DNA of 64,000 nucleotides from Maribacter sp. 1_MG-2023 (GCF_030547005.1 NZ_JAUOPN010000001.1:186001-250000), one strand, 5' to 3'; shown: positions 9,424 to 21,304, counted from the first letter of the stretch. The notes: a model not told the origin generated them from the letters alone. Numbers and translations are program-made.

Positions 9424-10185
9424 ATGGATTTGAATTTAGCAGTATTAATAGATGGCGATAATATACCATCTGCCTATGTAAAGGAAATGATGGAGGAGAT
9501 TGCTAAATATGGTAACCCTACCATAAAACGTATTTATGGAGATTGGACCAACCCGCGTTTAGGGAAATGGAAAAATGTACTGCTTGAAAATGCCATTACA
9601 CCTATTCAGCAATACGGGTATACACAAGGTAAAAATGCAACCGATTCTGCCATGATTATCGATGCTATGGATGTTTTGTATGCTGGCAAGGTTAACGGAT
9701 TCTGTATTGTTAGTAGTGATAGCGATTTCACACGTTTAGCTACAAGATTAAGAGAAGCAGGTATGCAGGTATTTGGTATTGGTGAACGTAAAACTCCTAA
9801 TCCGTTTATTGTAGCTTGTGATAAATTCATTTATATAGAAATTCTTAAGGGTAGATCAGAAGAAGAAACTTCAGATGCTACAGACAAAACTCCGGCAGAA
9901 AAGAATACGGTCGATAAGATTACGCCTAAAGCATTACGTTTTATTTCAACGACTGTCGATGATGTTGCCGATGATGATGGTTGGGCTTTTTTGGGCGATG
10001 TTGGTAGCTTATTACAAAAGAAACAACCTAATTTCGATTCTCGTAATTACGGATTCCAAAAATTGACTCCGTTAATCAATTCCATTCCTCATTTCGAGAT
10101 AGAAAGAAGAGAAGATTCTAAGGGTCGTAAAAAGTTGATTTACGTAAAAATTAAAGAGAAGGCGAATTCTAAATCCAAAAAGTAA
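9424..10185 (+). CDS. NYN-domain putative RNase with C-terminal OST-HTH/LOTUS domain
   Basis: A 253-residue cytoplasmic protein. Residues 5-140 form a NYN (PIN-like) nuclease domain with LIDGDNIP (8-15), KNATDSAMIIDAMDVLY (about 70-86) and VSSDSDFTRLATRLRE (about 97-112), supplying the usual acidic metal-binding residues. After an acidic/Lys linker, residues about 163-243 form an OST-HTH (LOTUS) domain, visible as WAFLGDVGSLLQKKQPNFDS and the YGFQKLTPLI segment, a predicted RNA-binding winged helix. The architecture is the bacterial NYN_limkain-b1 type. It is presumed to act on RNA; the substrate is unknown. It stands alone, with its own spacer on both sides. Confidence 0.85.
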   Translation: MDLNLAVLIDGDNIPSAYVKEMMEEIAKYGNPTIKRIYGDWTNPRLGKWKNVLLENAITPIQQYGYTQGKNATDSAMIIDAMDVLYAGKVNGFCIVSSDSDFTRLATRLREAGMQVFGIGERKTPNPFIVACDKFIYIEILKGRSEEETSDATDKTPAEKNTVDKITPKALRFISTTVDDVADDDGWAFLGDVGSLLQKKQPNFDSRNYGFQKLTPLINSIPHFEIERREDSKGRKKLIYVKIKEKANSKSKK

Positions 10186-10253
10186 ACAGTTTCTAAAATA
10201 GACTTCATTCTATAGTATTAGTTTTTGTATTTTTCAGTGCAAATACTAATACT

Positions 10254-12074
10254 ATGATTCGTACACTTTGGCTTTTATTATTCGTTGCAGTTATTACTTC
10301 ATGTAAAGAAGTTCCAAAAGAGGAACAGACCGCCACAACGAAACCTATTGCTGAGGTTTTTATCGAGTTTTATGAGTTTAAGAAAAGCATCAACCCAATA
10401 GAGGCTACCAAAGCTGGCTTTTCGGCATATAATGATACCATAGCCAACTATATTTCTGATGATTATATTTTATATTTAAAAGATCGATACTCTTATTTTT
10501 TAGATGAATTAAGTAAATACGATTCCATGAATATTAGTGCTGCCGATTATATGAGCATGCGCGTTATGCAGTGGGATTGTACTGTAAAGTTAGAAGGGGT
10601 AATGAACCCCTTAGTAACGGTTGCTTCCCCAATCTACGATTTGCCGAATTTTGAGTTAATGCCACTTTTTCAAATACAGTCTTTGCATTTGTATGTTGCT
10701 CAATTGGCAGGTGGTGCCAGTGTTCAACCTTTTAAGAATATTGAAGATTATAATAATTGGTTAAGTAGGTTAGAAGATTACTTGGTGTTTTTAGATACGT
10801 CTATCGAAAAGATGAAGGTCGGTATGGATAGAGGTGTCGTGCTGCCAAAAGTGCTGACCTTGAAAATGCTACCTCAGATACAGTCGTTTATTGATGTTCC
10901 GCTTGAAGAAAATCTGTTCTATCAGCCGATAATGAATTTCCCTGACGGACTGTCTGATGTTGATATGGACATATTACATAGTAATTATGAAGATTTCATT
11001 CAAGAAAAACTAACTCCTAAATATGTAGAATTAAATCAGTTTTTAACTGAGGTATATTTACCTGCTTGTAGAGATACAGATGGATTATTAGAGCTGGCAA
11101 ATGGAAAAGAAACGTATCAGTATTTAATAAAATTGCATACGACCACAAACATGACAGCAAGTGAAATTCATGAATTGGGCTTGTCTGAAGTGGCTCGTAT
11201 TTCTAAAGAAATGCAAGCGGTTAAAAATGAAATAGGGTTTAAAGGAGACTTAAAATCATTCTTTAATTCTCTACGTAATAAAAAAGAACTGATGCCTTTT
11301 TCAAAACCAGAAGAAGTAATTGAAAGTTTTAATGTTATTAATGAACGTATTGCTTTACGAATAGATTCTTTATTTGCGTTAACACCCAAAGCAGGTTTTA
11401 ATGTGCGTAGAACCGAAGCATTTAGAGAAGCATCGGCAAGTGCAGAATATGTACCAGGGTCGAAAGATGGATCTAGAGCGGGAATTTTCTATGTTCCTAT
11501 ACCTGATGTGACGAGTTATAACATGGTGCATGATGAAGCTTTGTTTTTGCATGAAGCTATACCTGGGCATCACTTTCAATTAAGTCTACAGCAAGAGAAT
11601 AAGAATCTTCCTGAGTTTTTACATCCTGAAAGTATGGGTGTTTTTGTAGAAGGTTGGGCGTTATATGCAGAATCTTTAGGAAAAGAATTGGGAATTTATA
11701 CAGATCCATACCAATATTTTGGAATGTTGAGTATGGAGATGCATAGAGCAATTCGCCTAGTCGTTGACACAGGTATTCATGCAAAAGGATGGAGCAGAGA
11801 AAAAGCGATTCAATACTCTTTAGATAACGAGGCAGAATCTGAAGAAAGTATTATTGCTGAAATAGAGCGTTATATGGCAACCCCAGGTCAAGCGCTATCG
11901 TATAAAATTGGTCAGTTAAAAATTCGAGAACTAAGAACAAAGGCAGAAAAAGCCTTAGGTGATAAATTTGATATTAGAGAATTTCATAGTCAAATTTTAG
12001 ACTCAGGTAGTTTACCTTTGGTACTATTAGAAGAAAAAATAACGAGTTGGATTGTAGCGAAAAGGAAATTGTAG
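10254..12074 (+). CDS. DUF885 family lipoprotein, predicted zinc peptidase
   Basis: A 606-residue protein with a lipoprotein signal peptide (MIRTLWLLLFVAVITSCKE, lipidated Cys 17). It belongs to the DUF885 family: HEAIPGHH at residues 433-440 gives an HExxxGH-like metal-binding motif, and VEGWALYAE at about 465-473 supplies a downstream Glu (466). Members are predicted zinc-dependent peptidases or carboxypeptidases. Length agrees with the family. It is probably anchored in the inner or outer membrane, facing the periplasm. The next gene starts 77 bases later in the same direction. A near-consensus -7 box (TATTTTTC) lies about 20 bases before the start. Confidence 0.85.
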   Translation: MIRTLWLLLFVAVITSCKEVPKEEQTATTKPIAEVFIEFYEFKKSINPIEATKAGFSAYNDTIANYISDDYILYLKDRYSYFLDELSKYDSMNISAADYMSMRVMQWDCTVKLEGVMNPLVTVASPIYDLPNFELMPLFQIQSLHLYVAQLAGGASVQPFKNIEDYNNWLSRLEDYLVFLDTSIEKMKVGMDRGVVLPKVLTLKMLPQIQSFIDVPLEENLFYQPIMNFPDGLSDVDMDILHSNYEDFIQEKLTPKYVELNQFLTEVYLPACRDTDGLLELANGKETYQYLIKLHTTTNMTASEIHELGLSEVARISKEMQAVKNEIGFKGDLKSFFNSLRNKKELMPFSKPEEVIESFNVINERIALRIDSLFALTPKAGFNVRRTEAFREASASAEYVPGSKDGSRAGIFYVPIPDVTSYNMVHDEALFLHEAIPGHHFQLSLQQENKNLPEFLHPESMGVFVEGWALYAESLGKELGIYTDPYQYFGMLSMEMHRAIRLVVDTGIHAKGWSREKAIQYSLDNEAESEESIIAEIERYMATPGQALSYKIGQLKIRELRTKAEKALGDKFDIREFHSQILDSGSLPLVLLEEKITSWIVAKRKL

Positions 12075-12151
12075 TAGTAAAAACCTTACAATTTGTAAAA
12101 TAATTTTATCTTAGTATCGTTACTAATGCATATAAAACAATACTTTATAAA

Positions 12152-12583
12152 ATGAGCACTAACCATGTTTTAATAAAAATTGTCTTATTTACAAATGTTC
12201 TATTTATGAATTCGTTTATCGAAAATCGTTCGATAAATTCATCATATGATGTAGTAGAACATGAGCAAATTATTGATAAAAATCCTGTTTTGGGTGTTTG
12301 GGAGTTTTTAATGCCTGAGGCTGATGCACCTTATAGAAAGGGGCGAATATTTATTTCAAAACCAAATGACGACTACCAAGTTGTAATTAGCTTAAAAACG
12401 GGGTCATTAAATGGTCAAGATATAAAGGTTGATAATAATCGCATCAATTTTAATATTAATAAAGAAGGTATAGATCGTATCTCTTTTGTTCTTGAAGTAG
12501 AAGGAGATAAGATGATTGGAGAATCTTATTCTGAAAGTGGCTCAAACGAAGTTTTAGCTAAGCGACAAACTCCTGTAGAATAA
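12152..12583 (+). CDS. Small exported lipocalin-like protein of unknown function
   Basis: A 143-residue protein. Residues 1-25 are hydrophobic and may be a signal peptide or anchor. The rest is predominantly beta: LGVWEFLMP (about residue 47), then KGRIFISKPNDDYQVVI and a repeated pattern of ten or so short strands ending in AKRQ. A G-x-W opening followed by antiparallel strands is typical of lipocalin-like/DUF families that Bacteroidota place beside hydrolases. No ligand or enzymatic motif is visible. It lies between two hydrolase genes in the same direction, but spacing (77 and 100 bases) does not prove co-transcription. Confidence 0.55.
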   Translation: MSTNHVLIKIVLFTNVLFMNSFIENRSINSSYDVVEHEQIIDKNPVLGVWEFLMPEADAPYRKGRIFISKPNDDYQVVISLKTGSLNGQDIKVDNNRINFNINKEGIDRISFVLEVEGDKMIGESYSESGSNEVLAKRQTPVE

Positions 12584-12683
12584 AGATTTAAATCTTTCCG
12601 AAAAAATACTTAGTTTTCAGTAATTATTTAAAAAGGCGCTTATAGCCTTGTTTGACAATTTTACTAACTAACTATTTTTTGTT

Positions 12684-14309
12684 TTGAAAAAACTACTTCC
12701 AATTTTACTCGTATTATTATCTGGTTGCGAACTCATGAAAGAGAAAGTCGATCTTGTAATCGTAAATGCTAAAGTCTATACTGTAGATGATTCCTTTTCT
12801 GAAGCTCAGGCTTTTGCCGTGCAAGATGGTAAATTTATTGCTGTAGGTACTACAGATGAAATTCGTGATGTTTATACTTCAGACCAATTAATCGATGCCG
12901 ATGGTAGAGCTATTACTCCCGGTTTAATAGATGCGCATTGCCATTTTTACGGATTAGGACTTACCCAGCAAATAGTAGATTTAGTAGGGACTACAAGTTT
13001 TGATGAAGTATTGGAGCGCGTAAGAGCTTTTCATACAGCCAACCCAAAGTCTTTTGTTAGAGGTAGAGGTTGGGATCAGAATGATTGGGAAGTAAAAGAA
13101 TTTCCGACAAAAGTGCAATTAGATACTATTTTTCCTGATATACCCGTAGCATTGGAACGTGTAGACGGTCATGCATATTTGGTGAATCAGAAAGCTTTGG
13201 ATATGGCTGGTATTGACTGGAGTACTAAAGTTGAAGGTGGTGAAATTGTAAAAAAATGGGAAAATGGCTATTCTGGTATTACTGGAATTTTGGTCGATAA
13301 CCCAATGACGCTTGTAGATAGTATTATGCCATCGCCAACATTGGAAGACAAAATTAAAGCATTAAAAGATGCAGAAAGAATAAGCTTGAACCACGGACTT
13401 ACAACTGTAAACGATGCGGGATTAGATAGAAGTACTATTGAGCTTATCGATAGCTTGCAACAGGCAGGTGAATTATCGATTAGAATATATGCCATGGTAA
13501 GCAACAATAAAGAAGATGTAGATTACTATATAAATAAAGGTCCAATTAAAACAGATCGATTGAACGTACGATCTATTAAAGTGTATGGCGACGGAGCATT
13601 AGGTTCTAGAGGTGCTGCTTTAAAAAAAGAATATAGTGATCTACCTGAGCACTTTGGGGCTATGATTACTCCCGTTGCAGATATAGAGGCTTTGGCTCAA
13701 AAACTGGCAAATTCAGAATATCAAATGAATACCCATGCCATTGGCGACTCTGCAAATATTGCGGTATTAAGAGCTTATAAAAACGTGCTACAGGGTAAAT
13801 CTGATAGACGATGGAAAATTGAACATGCCCAAGTATTAACAGAAGGTGATTTCGATTACTTTGAAGATGGTATTATTCCGTCGGTACAACCAACACACGC
13901 AACTAGCGATATGTATTGGGCAGAAGATCGTTTAGGGGAGAGAGTAAAAGGCGCTTATGCGTATAAAACGTTATTAAATAAAGCAGGTACAATTGCGCTA
14001 GGAACCGATTTTCCTGTAGAAGATGTAAGTCCGTTTTTGACATTTTATGCTGCAGTAGCAAGACAAGATACAAGCGGGTACCCTAAAGGAGGTTTTCAAA
14101 TGGAAGAAGCGTTATCTAGAGAAGAAACCTTGAAGGGAATGACTATTTGGGCAGCGTACTCTAATTTTGAAGAAGACGAGAAAGGTAGTATAGAACCAGG
14201 TAAGGTCGCAGATTTTGTTATTTATGATAAAGATATGATGACGGTACCGGTATCAGAGATTCCTACTATTCGTGCCGAGCAGACTTTTGTAAACGGTATA
14301 GTTCGGTAA
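12684..14309 (+). CDS. YtcJ-type metal-dependent amidohydrolase lipoprotein
   Basis: A 541-residue member of the amidohydrolase superfamily (amidohydrolase_3, YtcJ/NfdA-like). Metal-binding HxH is in DAHCH (residues 83-87). Later metal or substrate residues are in NTHAIGDSAN, KIEHAQVL and GTDFPVE. The chosen start is a TTG at 12684, because a stop codon lies 13-15 bases upstream in frame and the resulting N-terminus is an ideal lipoprotein signal (LPILLVLLSGC, lipidated Cys 15). Most homologues act on N-acyl or amide substrates; the substrate is unknown here. Followed by a bidirectional terminator. Confidence 0.82.
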   Translation: MKKLLPILLVLLSGCELMKEKVDLVIVNAKVYTVDDSFSEAQAFAVQDGKFIAVGTTDEIRDVYTSDQLIDADGRAITPGLIDAHCHFYGLGLTQQIVDLVGTTSFDEVLERVRAFHTANPKSFVRGRGWDQNDWEVKEFPTKVQLDTIFPDIPVALERVDGHAYLVNQKALDMAGIDWSTKVEGGEIVKKWENGYSGITGILVDNPMTLVDSIMPSPTLEDKIKALKDAERISLNHGLTTVNDAGLDRSTIELIDSLQQAGELSIRIYAMVSNNKEDVDYYINKGPIKTDRLNVRSIKVYGDGALGSRGAALKKEYSDLPEHFGAMITPVADIEALAQKLANSEYQMNTHAIGDSANIAVLRAYKNVLQGKSDRRWKIEHAQVLTEGDFDYFEDGIIPSVQPTHATSDMYWAEDRLGERVKGAYAYKTLLNKAGTIALGTDFPVEDVSPFLTFYAAVARQDTSGYPKGGFQMEEALSREETLKGMTIWAAYSNFEEDEKGSIEPGKVADFVIYDKDMMTVPVSEIPTIRAEQTFVNGIVR

Positions 14310-14324
14310 AAGCAAAAAGGTCAA

Positions 14325-14358
14325 AAAAAAAAGCTCGGTCAATGACCGAGCTTTTTTT
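14325..14358. terminator. Bidirectional terminator between convergent genes
   Basis: Stem GCTCGGTC / GACCGAGC with loop AAT, flanked by an A run upstream and a T run downstream. It can serve the amidohydrolase gene (plus) and the DUF2911 gene (minus). Confidence 0.88.
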
Positions 14359-14376
14359 AATATATCGTGTTTCTAA

Positions 14377-14916
14377 TTACATAGTAATTGGAACAGCAAC
14401 TCTTGTTTTGTCCCAACCCATTACTAAATGAGCACCGTCGTTAGCTTCTTTGAAAGCGATTGAAAATTCTTCAAGTGACGAAGCATCAGAACCGTTAGGT
14501 ACTGTTATACGAGCAACATCAGAAGCTTCATCATAGAAATAAGAACCCCATTGATTTAAGTTTGTATTCAATATAACTGTCCACTCATCTGCACCAGGTA
14601 TAGTGAATAAAGAATACGTTCCAGCTTTAATATCTTTACCGCCGAATTTTACATCTTTATAAAATGTAATTTCAGGAGCTTCGTTCGCACCTGTTCTCCA
14701 TACTTTTCCTGTTGGAGCTAATTCTTCCATAGAACGACCTTTCAATTGTGGTCTTCCGTAAATAACGCGTACTGCCTTTTCAGAAACTTTATAATCTGTA
14801 GGGTAGGCAGCCATATCCATTGGGCTTTTGTCTATTCCAGAAAATTCTTGGGCAGATACTGTTGAGGTTAAAACTAAGGCTAACATTAATGTAGCTAGTG
14901 TAAATACTTTTTTCAT
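14377..14916 (-). CDS. Secreted DUF2911 family protein
   Basis: A 179-residue exported protein. I prefer the ATG at 14916 (MKKVFTLATLMLALVLTSTV, cleavage after SAQ) because it gives a normal signal peptide; an ATG two codons upstream is possible. DUF2911 landmarks are ISYGRPQLKGR-like VIYGRPQLKGRS, GKVWRTGANEAPEITF, AGTYSLFTIPG and WTVILNTNLNQWGSYFYD. These are widespread periplasmic beta-sandwich proteins of Bacteroidota with unknown biochemical role. The gene is monocistronic and convergent with the amidohydrolase gene. Confidence 0.85.
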   Translation of the reverse strand: MKKVFTLATLMLALVLTSTVSAQEFSGIDKSPMDMAAYPTDYKVSEKAVRVIYGRPQLKGRSMEELAPTGKVWRTGANEAPEITFYKDVKFGGKDIKAGTYSLFTIPGADEWTVILNTNLNQWGSYFYDEASDVARITVPNGSDASSLEEFSIAFKEANDGAHLVMGWDKTRVAVPITM

Positions 14917-15104
14917 AATCATTTGTTTTGGTTTTCTAGGTCATAAAACTAAGCAGTTCCTTACAGTAGTGTTAATAAAAAGAAGTTAAATTTTTGATTG
15001 TTACATTTCATCACGTTTTAAACATGATTTAAAGGCTGTATATATCAAATATAACTTAAAATGTATTTTATAGTTACAATATGTAATCATAAATTAGATA
15101 TGTG

Positions 15105-15135
15105 TTTGTTAATTGAAACAATAAATTGATATTTG
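15105..15135 (+). promoter_or_regulatory. Predicted asnB promoter
   Basis: -33 TTTG (15105-15108), 19-base spacer, -7 GATATTTG (15128-15135, one mismatch to TAnnTTTG). The start of transcription would fall near 15142, giving a leader of about 20 bases. Confidence 0.6.
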
Positions 15136-15162
15136 TATTCGAAATGATATAATTATTAAATT

Positions 15163-16836
15163 ATGTGTGGAATAGTATGTGCATTTGATGTTAAGGAAAG
15201 TACTGAAGTACTTAGACCTCAACTTTTGGAAATGTCGAAGAAAATTAGACATAGAGGGCCAGATTGGAGTGGTATCTATGCAGATGATAAAGCAATCTTA
15301 GCGCATGAGCGTTTGGCTATTGTAGATCCAGCTTCTGGAAAACAACCATTATTGAGTCCGAATGGTAAATTGATATTAGCCGCAAATGGTGAAATATATA
15401 ATCATAGAGAGTTACGTAAGCAATTTGAAGGTAAATACGATTTTCAAACAGAGTCTGACTGTGAAGTAATATTGGCTTTGTATCAAGAAAAAGGTGTTGA
15501 TTTTTTAGATGAATTGAATGGTATTTTTGGGTTTACTATTTATGATGCTGAGAAAGATGAATATTTTGTTGCTCGTGACCACATGGGTATTATTCCTTTA
15601 TATATGGGGTGGGATAAAAACGGAACGTTCTACGTAGCATCAGAATTGAAAGCATTAGAAGGTACGTGTACTAAAATAGAATTATTTCCTCCAGGACATT
15701 ATTTACATAGTTCTGACGGTCAATTAAAAAAATGGTACACTAGAGATTGGATGGATTATGATGCAGTTAAAGATAATGAAACAAGCATACAAGAAGTTAA
15801 AGAAGCTTTAGAGGCTGCAGTTCACAGGCAGTTGATGTCTGATGTGCCTTACGGAGTTTTGTTGTCAGGTGGTTTAGATTCATCAGTAACTTCTGCTATT
15901 GCTAAAAAATACGCTCAGAAAAGAATTGAAAGTGGCGATACGGTTGATGCTTGGTACCCACAATTACATTCTTTCTCTGTAGGTTTAGAGGGGTCACCAG
16001 ATTTGGCTGCAGCTAAAAAAGTTGCTGATCATATTGGTACCGTACACCACGAAATTAAATTTACCATACAAGAAGGTTTAGATGCTATAAAAGATGTTAT
16101 CTATAACATAGAAACGTATGATATTACTACCATTCGTTCTTCTACGCCAATGTACTTAATGGCTCGTGTTATTAAGTCTATGGGTATAAAAATGGTATTA
16201 TCTGGTGAAGGTGCAGATGAGTTATTTGGAGGTTACTTATACTTTCATAAAGCACCAAATGCACAAGAGTTTCATGAAGAGACGGTACGTAAATTAGATA
16301 AGTTACATATGTACGATTGTTTAAGAGCTAATAAGAGTTTAGCTGCTTGGGGAATTGAAGGACGTGTACCATTTTTGGATAAAGAATTTATGGATGTTGC
16401 TATGCGCATCAACCCACAAGATAAAATGATCAACGGTGAGCGCATGGAGAAATGGGTAGTTCGTAAGGCATTTGAAGATATGATTCCTGAAAGTGTTGCA
16501 TGGAGACAAAAAGAACAGTTTAGTGATGGCGTTGGTTACAGTTGGATCGATACCCTAAAAGAATTGGTCGACAAAGAGGTAACTGATGAGCAAATAGAGA
16601 ATGCGGCATTCCGTTTTCCTATTAATACACCATTGAATAAAGAAGAGTATTACTATAGAACGATTTTTGAAGGACATTTTCCTAGTGATGCTGCAGCTTT
16701 AAGTGTACCGCAAGAGGCAAGTGTAGCTTGTAGTACAGCGACAGCTTTAGAATGGGATGAGGCATTTAAAAATATGAATGACCCTTCTGGTAGAGCAATA
16801 GCTAACGTACATAGTGAAGCATACGTTAAACAATAG
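15163..16836 (+). CDS. asnB: Asparagine synthase B (glutamine-hydrolysing)
   Basis: A 557-residue enzyme that makes asparagine from aspartate, ATP and glutamine. Cys 2 (MCGIVCAF) is the glutaminase nucleophile after Met removal. RHRGPDWSG (29-37) and NGEIYNHREL (75-84) belong to the Ntn-hydrolase domain. The PP-loop GVLLSGGLDSSV (about 221-232) and SGEGADELFGGY mark the ATP-binding synthetase domain. Length and C-terminal FPSDAAALSVPQEAS match the E. coli AsnB type. The gene has its own promoter and terminator, so it is a single-gene unit. Cytoplasmic. Confidence 0.95.
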   Translation: MCGIVCAFDVKESTEVLRPQLLEMSKKIRHRGPDWSGIYADDKAILAHERLAIVDPASGKQPLLSPNGKLILAANGEIYNHRELRKQFEGKYDFQTESDCEVILALYQEKGVDFLDELNGIFGFTIYDAEKDEYFVARDHMGIIPLYMGWDKNGTFYVASELKALEGTCTKIELFPPGHYLHSSDGQLKKWYTRDWMDYDAVKDNETSIQEVKEALEAAVHRQLMSDVPYGVLLSGGLDSSVTSAIAKKYAQKRIESGDTVDAWYPQLHSFSVGLEGSPDLAAAKKVADHIGTVHHEIKFTIQEGLDAIKDVIYNIETYDITTIRSSTPMYLMARVIKSMGIKMVLSGEGADELFGGYLYFHKAPNAQEFHEETVRKLDKLHMYDCLRANKSLAAWGIEGRVPFLDKEFMDVAMRINPQDKMINGERMEKWVVRKAFEDMIPESVAWRQKEQFSDGVGYSWIDTLKELVDKEVTDEQIENAAFRFPINTPLNKEEYYYRTIFEGHFPSDAAALSVPQEASVACSTATALEWDEAFKNMNDPSGRAIANVHSEAYVKQ

Positions 16837-16866
16837 GGTTTGAATTAGTCATTATATCTATTGTCA

Positions 16867-16903
16867 AAACCCCGTCTACTTTGTAGACGGGGTTTGCTTT
16901 TTT
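16867..16903. terminator. Terminator after asnB
   Basis: Perfect arms AAACCCCGTCTAC / GTAGACGGGGTTT with a TTT loop, followed by GCTTTTTT. It may also end the convergent csbD transcript. Confidence 0.88.
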
Positions 16904-16920
16904 ATAAAAATGAAAGTAGG

Positions 16921-17106
16921 CTATAAGTCGTTTATCATTTTCTTCAATTTCTCTTTAGACTCTCCGGTTTTTTCTTGAATTCTTCCTAATAGCTCATCAG
17001 ATTTACCTTCAGCATACTTCAAGTCATCATCTGTTAAGTCAGCATATTGTTGCTTAAGCTTCCCTTTTGCTATATTCAATTTTCCTTTAAATTGCTCCTC
17101 GTTCAT
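16921..17106 (-). CDS. CsbD-family stress protein
   Basis: A 61-residue hydrophilic protein of the CsbD family: starts MNEEQFKGKLNIAKGKLKQQ, then ADLTDDDLKYAEGKSDELLG and a Lys/Glu-rich helix. CsbD-like proteins accumulate in general stress responses in many bacteria; their function is unknown. No signal peptide. The length is normal for the family. It is expressed away from gyrB, with a 395-base spacer between the two genes. Confidence 0.85.
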   Translation of the reverse strand: MNEEQFKGKLNIAKGKLKQQYADLTDDDLKYAEGKSDELLGRIQEKTGESKEKLKKMINDL

Positions 17107-19442
<2,336 letters not shown>

Positions 19443-19461
19443 AAAATACCACTTACACAAC

Positions 19462-19492
19462 AAAAACCTGCGCCTACAGCGCAGGTTTTTTA
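19462..19492 (+). terminator. Terminator after gyrB
   Basis: Stem AAAACCTGCGC / GCGCAGGTTTT-type (loop CTACA) followed by a T run. Confidence 0.85.
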
Positions 19493-19513
19493 GTTTTAGG
19501 TAAAATTAGAAAT

Positions 19514-20530
19514 ATGAAAAATCTACTTACTTCCATTTTTGTTTGTACGTGCTTAACTGCTTCTGCTCAATCAGATTTTAATAATGTGCTTTCAGCTGGT
19601 GTTGAAGATGCAGAAACGTTTACAACAGATTATATGAAGCCGCTTTCTGAGAGTGTGGTTTATAATATTTCTACAGGGTGGTATAATACTGCAGATGCAA
19701 AACCCTTGGGTGGATTTGAAATATCAATTATTGGTAATATCACTAGTTTTAAAAATAAAAAAGATAAGAAAACTTTTCTTTTAGACCCAAACGACTATGA
19801 AAACCTTGATTTTGTTGAAAACCCTGGAGTTGCAAGAGAAGTATCGACTGCTCTTGGAGATATTTCTGGAATAGAAGTTTTTGTTGAAAGTCAAGTATTG
19901 GGTGTAGTTGCCCGTGAAACATTTGAATTACCATCTGGACTTGCTGGAGAAGATATTAATTTTACTCCATTAGGTTATGTGCAAGCAAGTATAGGTCTAA
20001 TCAAAGGTACGGAGCTTAAGGCTAGATTTCTTCCTAAAATAGATTATGAGAATACCTCTATTGGTTTGTATGGATTTGGAATACAGCATGATTTTACTAA
20101 ATTATTACCTGCGAATAGAATTTTACCGGTAGCTATTTCAGCAGTTGTGGGTTATACTAAAATTAAGGGCGATTATGATTTGGCAGATGCTGAATTGACT
20201 GATGGTGAAAATCAGCGTATGGAGGCAGAGATCGGTAGTTGGGCATTCGGTGCTGTAGTATCTACAAAATTACCGATTATTAATTTTTATGGTGGTGTCA
20301 ATTACATTACTGGTAAATCGGTAACAGATGTTTTAGGTACGTACAGAGTAACGAGTGGACCTTTTGCTTCTGAAACATATGTAGATCCTTTTTCAATAAC
20401 TGAAAAAGTAAACGGAGTTACAGGTACTTTAGGTACGAAACTTAAATTAGGCTTCTTTAGACTACATGCGGAATATAACTTAGGAGAATTCAATACTGCT
20501 ACTGTTGGTATCAACTTCGGTATTCGATAA
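19514..20530 (+). CDS. DUF6588-like outer-membrane protein
   Basis: A 338-residue protein with a signal peptide cut near TASAQ (residue 19). The body has many amphipathic beta strands and ends in VGINFGIR. The features fit the Bacteroidota DUF6588 group: an early segment with YMKPLSESVVYNISTGWYNT and GGFEISI, then strand pairs such as LKARFLPKI and LYGFGIQHDFTKLLP. It is probably a small outer-membrane barrel; substrate and partner are unknown. It is bounded by terminators on both sides, so it is transcribed alone. Confidence 0.6.
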   Translation: MKNLLTSIFVCTCLTASAQSDFNNVLSAGVEDAETFTTDYMKPLSESVVYNISTGWYNTADAKPLGGFEISIIGNITSFKNKKDKKTFLLDPNDYENLDFVENPGVAREVSTALGDISGIEVFVESQVLGVVARETFELPSGLAGEDINFTPLGYVQASIGLIKGTELKARFLPKIDYENTSIGLYGFGIQHDFTKLLPANRILPVAISAVVGYTKIKGDYDLADAELTDGENQRMEAEIGSWAFGAVVSTKLPIINFYGGVNYITGKSVTDVLGTYRVTSGPFASETYVDPFSITEKVNGVTGTLGTKLKLGFFRLHAEYNLGEFNTATVGINFGIR

Positions 20531-20547
20531 AGACAAATTTTAAATTT

Positions 20548-20593
20548 AAAAAGGTCCGATAGGAATTATCTCTAATTCCGTCGGACCTTTTTT
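20548..20593 (+). terminator. Terminator after the DUF6588-like gene
   Basis: Long hairpin AAGGTCCGA / TCGGACCTT with an inner AGGAATTA/TAATTCC pair and a trailing T run. Confidence 0.85.
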
Positions 20594-20652
20594 TGTGCTT
20601 TAAATAAGCGTAGGTAATACTTGTTAAAAGCTGTTTTAGAACAACAATGGGT

Positions 20653-20692
20653 ATAAAAAAGACTGCCCAGATCCCTCCGGACAGCCTTTTTC
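20653..20692 (-). terminator. Terminator for the small lipoprotein gene (minus strand)
   Basis: Read on the minus strand: GGCTGTCC, a ten-base loop, then GGGCAGTC and a T run. Two pairs are G-U, so the stem forms better in minus-strand RNA. Confidence 0.65.
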
Positions 20693-20713
20693 CCATGGCC
20701 CTGTTAAAATCGT

Positions 20714-21091
20714 TTATTCCCTTATTGCCAATGTAGCACCATCTTTCTTCTGAAGGTAAAAGCCATCATCAGTAGATTTAATAGTGATTATATTGTTGGG
20801 TTTGCCGTCAAGACCTTTATACTCAACTGTATAAATATCGCCTTGTTTGGACCAATTGAAATCTGTTTTCAGGGTAGTTGTAGAACCGTCGATTTCATGA
20901 TATCTTCCTAAGAAAACATCATTAAAAATCCATTCTTTTCGAACAGTTTGTTTCGAAGAATTTTCGGTTACTATTAATTCCGATTGCGACCATATTCCTA
21001 TAATAGGATCGTTGTTTTGTTCGATCCTAGAACAGTTCGCAAGAAACACTATGGCGCATATCGCCAACAAAGAGAGGAACTTCTTAGTCAT
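20714..21091 (-). CDS. Small lipocalin-like lipoprotein
   Basis: A 125-residue protein with a lipoprotein signal peptide (MTKKFLSLLAICAIVFLANC, lipidated Cys 20). The mature part begins with DPIIGIWSQSELIV, a lipocalin-like G-x-W strand, and continues with antiparallel beta strands that end in a short hydrophilic tail. Lipocalin-like lipoproteins of this size are common in Flavobacteriaceae and have no known function. It is a single gene, convergent with the DUF6588-like gene and divergent from mdh. Confidence 0.65.
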   Translation of the reverse strand: MTKKFLSLLAICAIVFLANCSRIEQNNDPIIGIWSQSELIVTENSSKQTVRKEWIFNDVFLGRYHEIDGSTTTLKTDFNWSKQGDIYTVEYKGLDGKPNNIITIKSTDDGFYLQKKDGATLAIRE

Positions 21092-21304
21092 AAGTAGGTT
21101 AATTTAATTTTGGATTTGGGATCCACAGTAATTAACGTGACTAATTTTGGGTTATTACTTTAATTCGATGTATGGTAACTAATTCACGATATCTTCGTTA
21201 AAGCGCAATTTTTTTTAACAAAACCTGCATTTTATCGATGTTTTTAAAGGCTTTGAGAGCTAATTAAATCAATAGTTCAATAGCATATTTCGTCAATAAA
21301 TTCC

